A DNA stretch of 64,000 nt from Clostridiales bacterium UBA1738. GTDB lineage: Bacteria > Bacillota > Clostridia > UBA1381. The position numbers were made by a program, and so were the translations under genes. The notes under the pieces are model-generated. The model was not told the origin of the DNA, searched no databases, and saw only the letters and a list, made by a program, of their open reading frames with translations. Of the stretch, positions 1-8,509 are shown piece after piece; within the stretch, counting starts at the first letter, position 1; each line of letters begins with the position of its first letter. The stretch spans positions 6,802 through 70,801 of the forward strand of contig DCIA01000003.1 of assembly GCA_002315735.1 (NCBI GenBank). The letters run 5' to 3'.

Positions 1-263
1 TTTTTGATGCCCTTATAGTTCAAAATTGTCAAATCCAGCGTCGTTTTTATAAGTGGATATGAGTTTTGCTTTTCTTCCGAAAAGAAATTAGAGTCAAGCG
101 AAAAAATCTCTGCATACTTTCTTAAAAACTCTACCGATGGTGTTCTTTTCCCGCTTTCCCATGCCGAGAGAGTTGACCTTGAAATCCCAAGTTTGGATGC
201 AAGTGCCGTTTGTGTGACTTTTCGGGATAATCTTTCATTTTTTAATTTTTCGCATAGTTTCAT
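1..263 (-). CDS. XRE-family HTH transcriptional regulator (partial, 5' end only)
   Basis: The reverse strand opens at ATG 261-263 behind a GGGGGAG ribosome site. It reads MKLCEKLKNERLSRKVTQ and continues through a helix-turn-helix with QTALASKLGISRSTLSAWE, followed by SGKRTPSVEFLRKYAEIF. This is the classic XRE/Cro fold in residues 3-60, where the second helix pair binds DNA. The gene runs off the left edge, so any C-terminal effector or peptidase domain is unseen. It diverges from the htrA-like gene, so it could regulate that gene, but nothing here proves it. Confidence 0.85.
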   Translation of the reverse strand, partial: MKLCEKLKNERLSRKVTQTALASKLGISRSTLSAWESGKRTPSVEFLRKYAEIFSLDSNFFSEEKQNSYPLIKTTLDLTILNYKGIK

Positions 264-441
264 ACTTTCTCCCCCTCGCAATATTAACTAAATTATAATA
301 TATTTACCAAAATTGTCAACTGTTAATAAAAAATTCACAAAATTTATGAAAATCTTTCATATAAGTGTGGTAACATATATAAAGAATAAAAAGATAAGGT
401 TTGCAAAGAATATTTATGTAAAATAGAAAGGAAGCTTTTTT

Positions 442-1647
442 ATGAAACAATATCCTTATACCGAAACAACAGAAATTATTATGTATAAACCTAAACGCAA
501 GTTTAAGTTTAACGCAAAAAAATATATGCCATGTGTTTTATCTGCATTTTTGGCAAGTGTAATCACGGCAGGTGCTGTAGGCGTCGGCGGATATTATTAT
601 ATGAAGCCTATTAAAGCACAAAGCGTTGCTTATACAAATACAAACGGTACATCTTCGGAAAATGGGGCAACTCCTACACTTTTTAGTGATACCGCAGCAT
701 CTTTATCGGTTACAGAAATTGCAAAAAAAGTTGGCCCCTCTTGTGTCGGCGTAATCAATAAAGCAAAAGTTCAACCGCAAAGATATTACGACCCGTTCAG
801 TGGCAGATATTACTATTATCAAAGCAGTGATGAACTTGTTGAACAAGGCTCAGGCTCAGGAATTATTATAAGCAGTGACGGATACATCGTTACAAATCAG
901 CATGTTATAGCAGAAGCAACAGAAATCACAGTAATTTTAAATACAGGAAAAGAATATACTGCAACACTTGTCGGAGCAGACGAAAAGTCAGACCTTGCAG
1001 TTTTAAAAATTAACGAGTCCGGTCTTACTGCCGCAACTTTGGGCGACTCATCAAAAGTTCAAGTAGGCGACCTTGCAGTTGCAATCGGAAATCCACTTGG
1101 TCAAGAATTACAAGGCTCTGTCACAGCAGGAGTTATTAGTGCAGTTAACAGAAAAATGACAGTTGATAACAGAAGTTATAATCTATTACAAACAGACGCT
1201 GCTATAAACCCCGGTAACTCAGGTGGTGCACTGGTTAATAATAGGGGCGAAGTTATAGGAATCAATTCGATTAAAATGTCGCAAACAGGTGTTGAAGGCA
1301 TAGGCTTTGCAATCGCAACCGCCGAAGCAAAACCGATAATTGACGACCTTATGAATGAGGGCTATGTTTCCGGAAGGTCGCTAATCGGCATTACCGTTAC
1401 AGAATCAAGTAATGGCCTTACAGTATATTCTGTATCGGACGGAAGCGGCGCACAAAAAGCAGGCATAAAGCAAGGTGACCTAATCGTAAAAGCAGACGGA
1501 AAAGTTGTAAAAACAGGCGAAGAATTAAATGATATAAGGGATGCTAAAAAACCCGGCGAATATGTGACTTTAACAGTTATTAGAAATGGTGAACTTGTTG
1601 AAATAAAGGTAAAACTTATGGAAGATAAACCATCAGACAAAAATTAA
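442..1647 (+). CDS. HtrA/DegP-like membrane-anchored serine protease
   Basis: This 401-residue protein has a cytoplasmic N-terminus rich in Lys/Arg, one membrane segment (about residues 31-53), a trypsin-like domain and one C-terminal PDZ domain (about 305-395). The catalytic triad is visible: His154 in TNQHVIAEA, Asp184 in KSDLAVLKI and Ser260 in NPGNSGGAL. The family degrades or refolds misfolded proteins outside the membrane under stress. The start at 442 follows GAAAGGAAG; an in-frame ATG at 481 is a weaker alternative. A Tyr-rich insert (about 112-127) precedes the protease core. A bidirectional terminator follows. Confidence 0.93.
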   Translation: MKQYPYTETTEIIMYKPKRKFKFNAKKYMPCVLSAFLASVITAGAVGVGGYYYMKPIKAQSVAYTNTNGTSSENGATPTLFSDTAASLSVTEIAKKVGPSCVGVINKAKVQPQRYYDPFSGRYYYYQSSDELVEQGSGSGIIISSDGYIVTNQHVIAEATEITVILNTGKEYTATLVGADEKSDLAVLKINESGLTAATLGDSSKVQVGDLAVAIGNPLGQELQGSVTAGVISAVNRKMTVDNRSYNLLQTDAAINPGNSGGALVNNRGEVIGINSIKMSQTGVEGIGFAIATAEAKPIIDDLMNEGYVSGRSLIGITVTESSNGLTVYSVSDGSGAQKAGIKQGDLIVKADGKVVKTGEELNDIRDAKKPGEYVTLTVIRNGELVEIKVKLMEDKPSDKN

Positions 1648-1652
1648 TATAA

Positions 1653-1680
1653 AAAATGCGAGCAAATTGCTCGCATTTTT
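1653..1680. terminator. Bidirectional terminator between htrA-like gene and hslO
   Basis: ATGCGAGCAA and TTGCTCGCAT form a perfect stem with almost no loop. It is flanked by an A-run on the left and a T-run on the right, so it can end both converging genes. Confidence 0.85.
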
Positions 1681-2560
1681 ATTTTGCTAATTCGTACATT
1701 TTCAAAAGTTCATCTTTATCAAAGGTATATCTATTATCGCAAAACTGACATTCAACTTCGCATTTCCCGTCCTCGTCAATAATGCGCTTTAATTCCTCTT
1801 TGCCGATTGAAATTACTGCATCACGCATTCTTTTTTGTGAACATTTACATTTATATTTCGGCTCTACTGTTTGATTTTGAATCATCATATCAAATCCGTC
1901 GGTCAGGAAGAACAAAATATCCTCCGCGCTCATACCCTTTTCAAGCATTTCGGTTATTGGTGGAGCATTTCTAACCTTGTCTTCTATTGTTCCTGCCACC
2001 TCTTCGCTCGCTCCCGGCATAAGCTGAATCATATATCCACCGGCAGAAATTGCCTTATTGTCCGTTCCAACCAAAACACCAAGTCCGATAGCCGTCGGAA
2101 TTTGGTCGCTTTTTGCAAAATAATAGGTCATATCTTCTGCAATTTCGCCCGTAACAATCGGAACTCGTCCGCAGTATGGTTCTTTTAAATCAAGGTCATA
2201 AATAACTGCAAGTTCTCCCTTGCCAACCGCTTTTCCGACATCTAGTTTGCCTTTTTTGTTAAGTGGCAGTTCTACAAAAGGATTTACCGCATATCCGCGA
2301 ACCTCCGATTTGCTATCCGTCACCGCAACGATATTCCCAAGCGGGCCGTCACCACGAAACTGAATGGTAACAGAATCCTTTTCATTTTTCAAGTTTTGTC
2401 CCATTATGGCGGCTATTGTTAGCGTTCTTCCAAGTGCTGCCGTTGCAATCGGGAAACTGTTGTGAGTTTTTTGAGCATCGTTTACAAGGTCGGTCGTTAT
2501 CGCAACAAAAACCCTTATCGTTCCGTCAATGCTCTGTCCTCTTATGATTATATCTGACAT
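1679..2560 (-). CDS. hslO: Hsp33 redox-regulated chaperonin
   Basis: Hsp33 is a cytoplasmic holdase activated by oxidation. The 293-residue protein has the family N-terminal domain starting MSDIIIRGQ. Its C-terminal zinc switch has a CxC pair (KCKCSQ, near residue 240) and a CxxC pair (CQFCDNRY, near 272). The start follows AGGAGAATAAA. It is the third gene of a cdaA-cdaR-hslO operon: its ribosome site overlaps the 3' end of the ybbR-like gene, which ends two bases upstream. Confidence 0.95.
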   Translation of the reverse strand: MSDIIIRGQSIDGTIRVFVAITTDLVNDAQKTHNSFPIATAALGRTLTIAAIMGQNLKNEKDSVTIQFRGDGPLGNIVAVTDSKSEVRGYAVNPFVELPLNKKGKLDVGKAVGKGELAVIYDLDLKEPYCGRVPIVTGEIAEDMTYYFAKSDQIPTAIGLGVLVGTDNKAISAGGYMIQLMPGASEEVAGTIEDKVRNAPPITEMLEKGMSAEDILFFLTDGFDMMIQNQTVEPKYKCKCSQKRMRDAVISIGKEELKRIIDEDGKCEVECQFCDNRYTFDKDELLKMYELAK

Positions 2561-2561
2561 T

Positions 2562-3746
2562 TTATTCTCCTGCTTCTAATTTTACTGTCGCTGTATAGTT
2601 TTCATCTGTATCTATATCGTTAAGCGATATAATATCGATTTTTACTTCCTCTTCATCGGAAGTCATATTTTTCAAATCCACAAACGCCTCAACCTTTATT
2701 TCTTCCGGATTTTCTATTGATTTTACAAGTATCAATTTTTCTTCCGGATCAATTATCGCTTTTTTGCCGTTTGGAACATTTTTTGCCATTATTTTTATTC
2801 TCATTGTGTGCGTTTGTTTTTGGATTATATCGCCTGTTAGTGTTATTACTCTTTCTTCTTCAGGAAGATATACCCCATCAGGAAGCACAATTTTTGCAGT
2901 AAGTTTATCCTCATTGTTTGACAAATCTACTACCGCCTCCAAATATTCGATTTGAATATTATCTTTTATCCCAACTTGGACAGTTTTTTTGTCAATCGTC
3001 TTAACCAAAACACCATAGTCTTTTCTGTTTTTACTGTCCAAAACAACTTTAATCGGGAGTTCTTTTCGATTATAAACATTGTTTTCAATACTAATGGTAT
3101 TATGACTCTTTTTTATAATATTGTCTTCTAAAATCAGATTGTCCTCTTCATCATATAGTTTATAAACACATTCTTGTGTGCTGAGTTTAGTAACATTTTC
3201 AATGTCAACATCAGCTTTGGCATATGCAATCTTATATATCACACTTTCTGCACCGGTTATTGTTACCGTTTTGTCATTCGAAATGGGTTCTACCGCTAAA
3301 TTAATATTCTTTTCACGATTTAACACATTTAGTTTTACCGGAATTTCCCTTGAAACAAGGCGTTCAACATCTAAGGTTACAGTGTTTACCCTTGATTTCA
3401 CAAGCGAAATGCCGTTTGAAAGATATGAATACCTAACTTCCACATCATTCTTGCCCACCGACTTTATTTTTGACACATCTGCCATAGCATAAATTGAGCC
3501 AAGAGATGCAATTACATTGCTTCTGTTTCCACGAATTACCACACTGATTTCAGGAAGTTGATTTTTGTTAACGATAACCAGACCACTATTATGAAGTGCT
3601 TCTTCTCCCTCAAAGGTAAGGTTAATTCCCATAACACTTTGGCTTATCACAGGGTCTTCCGTATAGGTGATTGCAAACCACAAAAATATCGCAATTATGC
3701 AAGATAAAATTTTTAGGAGCAGTTTATTGTTTTTAATTATTTTCAT
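2562..3746 (-). CDS. cdaR: YbbR-domain protein, CdaA regulator (CdaR-like)
   Basis: The 394-residue protein has one N-terminal membrane anchor (about residues 8-26) followed by tandem YbbR beta-domains outside the cell. In Firmicutes this protein partners with the membrane diadenylate cyclase CdaA and tunes c-di-AMP synthesis. The gene overlaps the end of cdaA by 4 bases (ATGA type), which means translational coupling. There is no glmM after it, unlike the common cdaA-cdaR-glmM order; hslO follows instead. Confidence 0.9.
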   Translation of the reverse strand: MKIIKNNKLLLKILSCIIAIFLWFAITYTEDPVISQSVMGINLTFEGEEALHNSGLVIVNKNQLPEISVVIRGNRSNVIASLGSIYAMADVSKIKSVGKNDVEVRYSYLSNGISLVKSRVNTVTLDVERLVSREIPVKLNVLNREKNINLAVEPISNDKTVTITGAESVIYKIAYAKADVDIENVTKLSTQECVYKLYDEEDNLILEDNIIKKSHNTISIENNVYNRKELPIKVVLDSKNRKDYGVLVKTIDKKTVQVGIKDNIQIEYLEAVVDLSNNEDKLTAKIVLPDGVYLPEEERVITLTGDIIQKQTHTMRIKIMAKNVPNGKKAIIDPEEKLILVKSIENPEEIKVEAFVDLKNMTSDEEEVKIDIISLNDIDTDENYTATVKLEAGE

Positions 3747-4567
3747 TTTTCACTCCTCCAAAAATTAGATTTTTCACTATCAAAGGAGAATGCCTTGTTA
3801 AGTGCTGAACGAAGCGACTTTTCGGTTAAGTTTCTTGTCAAATTTCCATTAACTGCAATAGATATTTTGCCGGTTTCTTCGCTAACAGTTATAACAAGTG
3901 CGTCGGAAGCCTCGGAAATTCCAAGTGCCGCACGGTGTCTTGTTCCTAGTTCTCTTGATAGATTATCATTTGATGTTAATGGAAGAAAACAGCCTGCTGT
4001 ATAAATTCTGTTTCCACGAATTATTACTGCCCCATCGTGAAGTGGTGTGTTTGGCACGAAGATGTTTTCCAAAAGTTCTGCACTTACATCAGCATTTATT
4101 AAAGTACCTGTGCTGATTACATCGCCCAGTTTCGTTTCCCTTTCCATTACGATAAGTGCGCCTGTTTTTGTTGATGCCATCTTTACAGACGCTTTTACAA
4201 TCTCATCAATCGCCGCAGATTCGCTATTTATAGAACCTGCTGCAATATCAAAAATTTTGCCGACACGAGAACGGCCGACCTTTTCCAAAAGACTTCTAAG
4301 CTCGGGCTGAAAAATTACGACAATCGCAAACAGTCCTACCTGCATTGCGTTACGAAGAAGATAGTTAAGGGTATTAAGATGCCCCCACGAACTGATTTGC
4401 CAAATAAAGAAAATTATTATAATACCTTTTACAAGTTGTAAGGCTCTTGTTTCTTTTATTAGTTTTAAAAGGTAATAAACGATTATTGCAATAAGCAAAA
4501 TATCAATAATATCGGTCACCTTTAAAACCTTGAAAAAGCTTTGTATGTATATCAAAATCGAACTCAT
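3743..4567 (-). CDS. cdaA: Diadenylate cyclase CdaA
   Basis: CdaA makes cyclic di-AMP from two ATP at the membrane. Three hydrophobic segments occupy about residues 18-90 and the DAC domain follows (about 120-245). The two signature motifs are present: DGA at 178-180 (TPLHDGAVI) and RHR at 210-212 (GTRHRAALG). I chose ATG 4565-4567, eight bases after AGGAGG; a TTG three bases upstream is also in frame but sits only five bases from the ribosome site. It is first in the operon with cdaR and hslO. Confidence 0.95.
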   Translation of the reverse strand: MSSILIYIQSFFKVLKVTDIIDILLIAIIVYYLLKLIKETRALQLVKGIIIIFFIWQISSWGHLNTLNYLLRNAMQVGLFAIVVIFQPELRSLLEKVGRSRVGKIFDIAAGSINSESAAIDEIVKASVKMASTKTGALIVMERETKLGDVISTGTLINADVSAELLENIFVPNTPLHDGAVIIRGNRIYTAGCFLPLTSNDNLSRELGTRHRAALGISEASDALVITVSEETGKISIAVNGNLTRNLTEKSLRSALNKAFSFDSEKSNFWRSEK

Positions 4568-4655
4568 CAAATCTTCCTCCTATATATATTATTTTTATTA
4601 TACAATATTTTGTATCGGTTTACTAGTCATTTTAGTTATTTTTTTTCAAAAATAG

Positions 4656-4684
4656 TTGTAGTTTTGCAAATTTTATGATAAAAT
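4656..4684 (+). promoter_or_regulatory. Sigma-A-type promoter of the stalk/cohesin-like surface protein
   Basis: TTGTAG (4656-4661) and TAAAAT (4679-4684) are separated by exactly 17 bases. The TGGAGGA ribosome site and ATG 4716 lie just downstream. Confidence 0.6.
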
Positions 4685-4715
4685 TATGTCAAATATACTT
4701 TGGAGGAATTTTTTT

Positions 4716-5735
4716 ATGAAAAAAATAATCAGTTTAATGATGGCTCTAACACTTGTGCTATCACTTGCAACCTCAGTTTTTGCAGAATCAGAAGTAGGTA
4801 TTACTGTTGACGGAAGAACAATCACTTTCCGTGAAGATGTAGCCCCTACAATCATTAACGACAGAACATATGTTCCTGTAAGACGTGTTTTAGAGGCAAT
4901 GGGTGCGAAAGTTTCTTGGGTTGCCGAAACAAGAACTGTTAAAGTAAGTTCTGCTGACAACACAGTAAAACTTGACCTTACTATTGACAGCAAGGAAATT
5001 TCAGTTTTGACATTCACAAGCATTCTAAATTCAGAACAATCAACAATCATATCAGATGTTGCGCCAATCATTTTAAATGACAGAACCATGCTTCCTATAA
5101 GAGTTGTTGCAGAAGCAATCGGTGCTAAGGTTGAATATGATGACGAAGCAAAGCTTGTTAACATCACAACAAAATATGCTAAAAGAGTAGCAGAAGTTAA
5201 GTATGATGCAGATACAACTTCCGGCGACTTTAAGGTTGAAGAAACAGTTTCAGAAGACCTTCCTAAACTTTCAATTTCAAGCGATACAAAAGATATAAAA
5301 CAAGGCGATACGGTTACTTTAAAGGTTAAGGTTTCAGACCTTGAAAAATTACATAAAGATGCTAAAATTTCAGGTTTAACATTCTGCCTATTCTATGATC
5401 CGGAAAACTTTGATTTTGACGGATTTACACTAATTTCAAAAGAAGGCGAAACTTCACCGACTCTTTCAGCAAGTAATCCTACTTTCTATGACAACGGTCT
5501 TAAATTTGTTTATGTAAACACATACGATGCTTCATATGAACCTGCAAAAGATGGTACAATTGTAGAAATTAAATTCACTGCAAAATCTGAAAACGGCGGT
5601 TCTTTCAAGATTTCAAACGGTATTTCAGAAATCGGTTATGACTGTGAACTTCTATTATTAGAAAACGACGATGTGTCTTCACTTAGCAAATACACAGAGT
5701 TATTTGTTGATACAACACCTGTATTTGTAAAATAA
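4716..5735 (+). CDS. Secreted protein: copper-amine-oxidase-type stalk domain plus cohesin-like domain
   Basis: ATG 4716 follows TTTGGAGGA; an upstream in-frame ATG at 4686 has no such site. The 339-residue product starts with a signal peptide (MKKIISLMMALTLVLS, cleavage near VFA-ES). Next is a stalk domain with two related units, NDRTYVPVRRVLEAMGAKV and NDRTMLPIRVVAEAIGAKV. The C-terminal half (about residues 185-330) has features of the cohesin / CBM2-3 superfamily: GLTFCLFYDPENFDF, then DGTIVEIKFTAK. I infer a cell-surface or secreted role. It is monocistronic with its own promoter and terminator. Whether it binds dockerins is unknown. Confidence 0.8.
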   Translation: MKKIISLMMALTLVLSLATSVFAESEVGITVDGRTITFREDVAPTIINDRTYVPVRRVLEAMGAKVSWVAETRTVKVSSADNTVKLDLTIDSKEISVLTFTSILNSEQSTIISDVAPIILNDRTMLPIRVVAEAIGAKVEYDDEAKLVNITTKYAKRVAEVKYDADTTSGDFKVEETVSEDLPKLSISSDTKDIKQGDTVTLKVKVSDLEKLHKDAKISGLTFCLFYDPENFDFDGFTLISKEGETSPTLSASNPTFYDNGLKFVYVNTYDASYEPAKDGTIVEIKFTAKSENGGSFKISNGISEIGYDCELLLLENDDVSSLSKYTELFVDTTPVFVK

Positions 5736-5750
5736 TTATTTAAAGATTAA

Positions 5751-5776
5751 ATGCACCCTGTTGGGTGCATTTTTTG
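5751..5776 (+). terminator. Terminator after the stalk/cohesin-like gene
   Basis: ATGCACCC-TGTT-GGGTGCAT followed by six T. Confidence 0.85.
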
Positions 5777-5779
5777 TGC

Positions 5780-5818
5780 AAAAAAAATCGGAATAAGTGT
5801 TTTTCACTTATTCCGATA
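5780..5818 (-). terminator. Terminator of the tRNA-Thr transcript
   Basis: CGGAATAAGTG and CACTTATTCCG form an 11-bp stem. On the minus strand it lies directly after the tRNA and ends in a T-run. Confidence 0.8.
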
Positions 5819-5894
5819 TGGAGCTAGTGGCGTGACTTGAACACGTGACCTGCGCATTACGAATGCGCTGCTCTACCAACTGAGCTACACTAGC
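5819..5894 (-). tRNA. tRNA-Thr (anticodon CGT)
   Basis: The reverse strand folds as a full cloverleaf. The acceptor is GCTAGTG/CACTAGC, the D-arm is GCTC-AGTTGGTA-GAGC, and the anticodon stem GCGCA/TGCGC holds loop TTCGTAA (anticodon CGT, reading ACG). The T-loop is TTCAAGT. The 3' TCCA shows an encoded CCA end. The T-stem has one A-C mismatch at its base. Confidence 0.95.
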
Positions 5895-5928
5895 GAATAT
5901 AAATGGGGAGAAATATTCTCCCCATAAA

Positions 5929-6372
5929 TTATGATAACAAATCTTTTGCAATTTCGTTAATCATTCTACCGTCAGCTCTGCCAACAGTCTTATTTTTAGC
6001 CTCTGCCATAACTTTTCCCATATCCTTAATAGAAGTAGCACCAAGATTATCAATAATTTCTTTAACGATAACTTGAAGTTCTTCACGGGTAAGTTGCTTT
6101 GGCAAATATTCCATCAAAACATCCATTTCCGCCTTTAATTCGGCGATTAAATCGTCTCGGCCACTCTTTTCATAATCGGGGAGAGAATCTTTGCGCTGCT
6201 TTAATTGCTTTGCAATAACTTCCAAAACTCCGTTATCATCAAGAGTTACCTTATTGTCCTTTTCAACTTGTAAAACTCCGGCTCTTACGAACTGAACTAC
6301 ATTTTTACGGACTATATTTTTATCTTTCATTGCCGATTTTAAATCTTCGGCAAGTCTTTCTTTCAAGGTCAT
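5929..6372 (-). CDS. yqeY: YqeY/GatB-like domain protein
   Basis: The 147-residue protein is a full-length YqeY family member, an all-helical domain related to the tail of GatB. It has the typical MTLKERLAEDLKSAMK start, ENVVQ-type helix, LPDYEKSGR turn and C-terminal GRADGRMINEIAK. Its exact function is unknown, and links to tRNA amidation are by homology only. It lies 12 bases after rpsU, the usual rpsU-yqeY pairing in Firmicutes. Confidence 0.93.
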   Translation of the reverse strand: MTLKERLAEDLKSAMKDKNIVRKNVVQFVRAGVLQVEKDNKVTLDDNGVLEVIAKQLKQRKDSLPDYEKSGRDDLIAELKAEMDVLMEYLPKQLTREELQVIVKEIIDNLGATSIKDMGKVMAEAKNKTVGRADGRMINEIAKDLLS

Positions 6373-6384
6373 AACAATATTACC

Positions 6385-6561
6385 TTATTTGAACTTTCTC
6401 TTACGAGCAGCCTCGGATTTCTTTTTACGCTTAACGCTTGGCTTTTCGTAATGTTCACGCTTTCTAAGTTCTGACATAACTCCTGATTTTGCGCATTGAC
6501 GCTTAAATCTTCTAAGAGCACTATCTAATGATTCATTTTCTTTAACACGAACTTCTGACAT
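6385..6561 (-). CDS. rpsU: 30S ribosomal protein S21
   Basis: The 58-residue protein reads MSEVRVKENESLDSALRRF then KRQCAKSGVMSELRKREHYE and ends in a Lys/Arg-rich tail (KRKKKSEAARKRKFK). It is a small-subunit protein near the anti-Shine-Dalgarno helix. The ATG follows GGAGGGAGGG. It is the first gene of rpsU-yqeY. Confidence 0.97.
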   Translation of the reverse strand: MSEVRVKENESLDSALRRFKRQCAKSGVMSELRKREHYEKPSVKRKKKSEAARKRKFK

Positions 6562-6701
6562 TTGTATTTCCCTCCCTCCGGCAAAACAATTTCCGGCTGT
6601 TTGATGGATAATATGGATATTATACCACTTTTTCTATTATAACTTATTTTTCCTATAATTGTCAAGGCATTTATAACATTTTTTAGAAAAGTGTTCATAT
6701 T

Positions 6702-7046
6702 TTAGCCGGCAGGCCACAAAAATTGTCTGCCGCCTGTTAAGTGAAAGTGCAAATGTTTTACTGTTTGTCCACCGTCTTCGCCACAATTATTTATTACACG
6801 ATATCCATTTTCAGCAAAACCCAACTCTTTTGCAATCTTCGGTACAACCTCAAAAATTCTTGCCACATACTTTGAGTTTTCTTCTGTTAATTCATTTGCA
6901 GATGAAATATGAATTTTTGGCACAATCACAATATGATACGGCGCTTGAGGCTCAATGTCGTTAAAAGCATAAACCATATCATCTTCGTACACTTTTGTTG
7001 ACGGAATTTCTCCTTTTATAATTTTGCAAAATAAACAATCTTCCAT
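6702..7046 (-). CDS. HIT-family nucleotide hydrolase/transferase
   Basis: The 114-residue protein has CLFCKIIKGEIPS at the start and the histidine triad HLHFHLTGG near the end, as in Hint/PKCI-type enzymes that cleave nucleoside phosphoramidates. I chose ATG 7046 because GGAGG sits 8 bases upstream; an ATG 15 bases earlier overlaps that ribosome site. It is 15 bases downstream of nth and likely co-transcribed. Confidence 0.93.
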   Translation of the reverse strand: MEDCLFCKIIKGEIPSTKVYEDDMVYAFNDIEPQAPYHIVIVPKIHISSANELTEENSKYVARIFEVVPKIAKELGFAENGYRVINNCGEDGGQTVKHLHFHLTGGRQFLWPAG

Positions 7047-7061
7047 TTTAAATTCCTCCAT

Positions 7062-7694
7062 TTATTTTCTTTTATATTCTTTACATAAATCTTTTAGCAT
7101 ACATTCTTCGCACTTTGGGCTTCTTGCTATACAAATAAGCCTTCCGTGGCAGACAAGACGATGACAAAATTCCAGCTGCTCTTTTGGCTCAATTATTTTT
7201 ATTAAGTCCTTTTCAATCTTTGGTGGCGTATCGTTTGCAGTAAGACCAAGCCTTTTTGAAAGGCGCATACAATGTGTGTCAACTACCACTGCAGGTTTTT
7301 TAAAAATATCACCCAAAATAAGATTTGCAGTTTTTCTGCCGGTACCTGCAAGGCTTAAAAGGTCTTTCATATTATCAGGAACTTCCCCACCAAAGTCGGA
7401 CAAAAGCCTATTTGCACAAGCAATTATATTTTTTGCCTTATTCCTATAAAATCCGGTAGAATGAATATCTCGACAAAGCTCCTCATAATCTGCCATTGCA
7501 AACGACTCTATCGTAGGATATTTCAAAAACAACGACTCTGTCACAATATTAACTCTTGCATCGGTGCATTGAGCTGCAAGCTGTGTTGCAATGAGAAGCT
7601 CAAATGCAGAATTATAATTAAGAGTACACGAAACATCAGGATAGAGTTTTTTTAATATTTTTACAATTTCTGTAGCACGCTCTTTTCTTTTCAT
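7062..7694 (-). CDS. nth: Endonuclease III (DNA glycosylase/AP lyase)
   Basis: Endonuclease III removes oxidised pyrimidines. The 210-residue protein has the helix-hairpin-helix LAGTGRKTA with catalytic Lys121, catalytic Asp139 in VVVDTHCMR, and the [4Fe-4S] loop C188-x6-C195-x2-C198-x5-C204. All key residues are present. It diverges from the polysaccharide co-polymerase gene and leads an operon with the HIT gene. Confidence 0.96.
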   Translation of the reverse strand: MKRKERATEIVKILKKLYPDVSCTLNYNSAFELLIATQLAAQCTDARVNIVTESLFLKYPTIESFAMADYEELCRDIHSTGFYRNKAKNIIACANRLLSDFGGEVPDNMKDLLSLAGTGRKTANLILGDIFKKPAVVVDTHCMRLSKRLGLTANDTPPKIEKDLIKIIEPKEQLEFCHRLVCHGRLICIARSPKCEECMLKDLCKEYKRK

Positions 7695-7756
7695 AATTAT
7701 TGCTCCTTAGTATAGTTACATTATATCTTTTATTTGTATAAAATTCAATAAAAATA

Positions 7757-7785
7757 TTGCAAAATTTACAAAAAGATGTTATACT
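7757..7785 (+). promoter_or_regulatory. Promoter of the tyrosine-kinase gene pair
   Basis: TTGCAA (7757-7762) and TATACT (7780-7785) are 17 bases apart, just ahead of the TAGGAGATGA ribosome site. Confidence 0.65.
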
Positions 7786-7816
7786 AAAATAGAATACATA
7801 TGTAGGAGATGATTTT

Positions 7817-8509
7817 TTGAACGAAAGAATAGAACTTGCCGATATTATAGATATGATGATACGCCGCTGGTGGATTTGGGCGGTTTGCGCCGTTGCATTT
7901 AGTATATTAGCTTTCATCTATACCGAAATTTTTGTTGACCCTATGTATAGATCAACCGGTTCTGTTTATGTTAATGCACAAAGAACCCAAAATGTCGATA
8001 TCACAGCAGGTGAAATGAGTTCATCTCAAACGCTTGTTGTAACATATAGCGAAATTTTAAAAAGAAGATCATTTCTATCACAAATTTCAGAAGATTTGGA
8101 AAACAGGTATTCTCCTGATGAATTGGCCGGAATGATTTCTTATGCTGCTGTTAATAAAACAGAAATTATGGAGGTCTCTGTTTCGGGAAAAGTTCCGCAA
8201 GATGTATATGATATTTGTCACAGCGTTTTACTTCATGCTCCTGACGAATTGATAAGGGTTGTTAATGCCGGTTCTGTAAAAATTCTTGAAGATGGTCAAG
8301 TTCCTAATGTGCCATATTCTCCGATTGTAAAAAGAGATACTCTAATCGCTTTCCTTGCCGGAATGCTAGTCGGAGCAGGAATTATCTTCTTACTTGAACT
8401 GTTTGATACCAGAATAAAAACGAGAGATGATATAATTAATAAATATCCGGAACCACTACTTGGTGAAATTCCGGAAGTTATGCCAATAGAGGAGGTTTCG
8501 ATTAAGTAA
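7817..8509 (+). CDS. Wzz/YveK-type polysaccharide co-polymerase, kinase modulator
   Basis: The 230-residue membrane protein has an N-terminal segment (about residues 17-38), an extracytoplasmic domain and a second segment (about 170-192) with a short cytoplasmic tail. This is the transmembrane activator of a split Gram-positive BY-kinase (TkmA/CapA/CpsC class). Translation starts at TTG 7817 behind TAGGAG; no ATG serves the N-terminus. Its last base is the first base of the kinase gene, so the two are coupled. No capsule or EPS genes are adjacent. Confidence 0.88.
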   Translation: MNERIELADIIDMMIRRWWIWAVCAVAFSILAFIYTEIFVDPMYRSTGSVYVNAQRTQNVDITAGEMSSSQTLVVTYSEILKRRSFLSQISEDLENRYSPDELAGMISYAAVNKTEIMEVSVSGKVPQDVYDICHSVLLHAPDELIRVVNAGSVKILEDGQVPNVPYSPIVKRDTLIAFLAGMLVGAGIIFLLELFDTRIKTRDDIINKYPEPLLGEIPEVMPIEEVSIK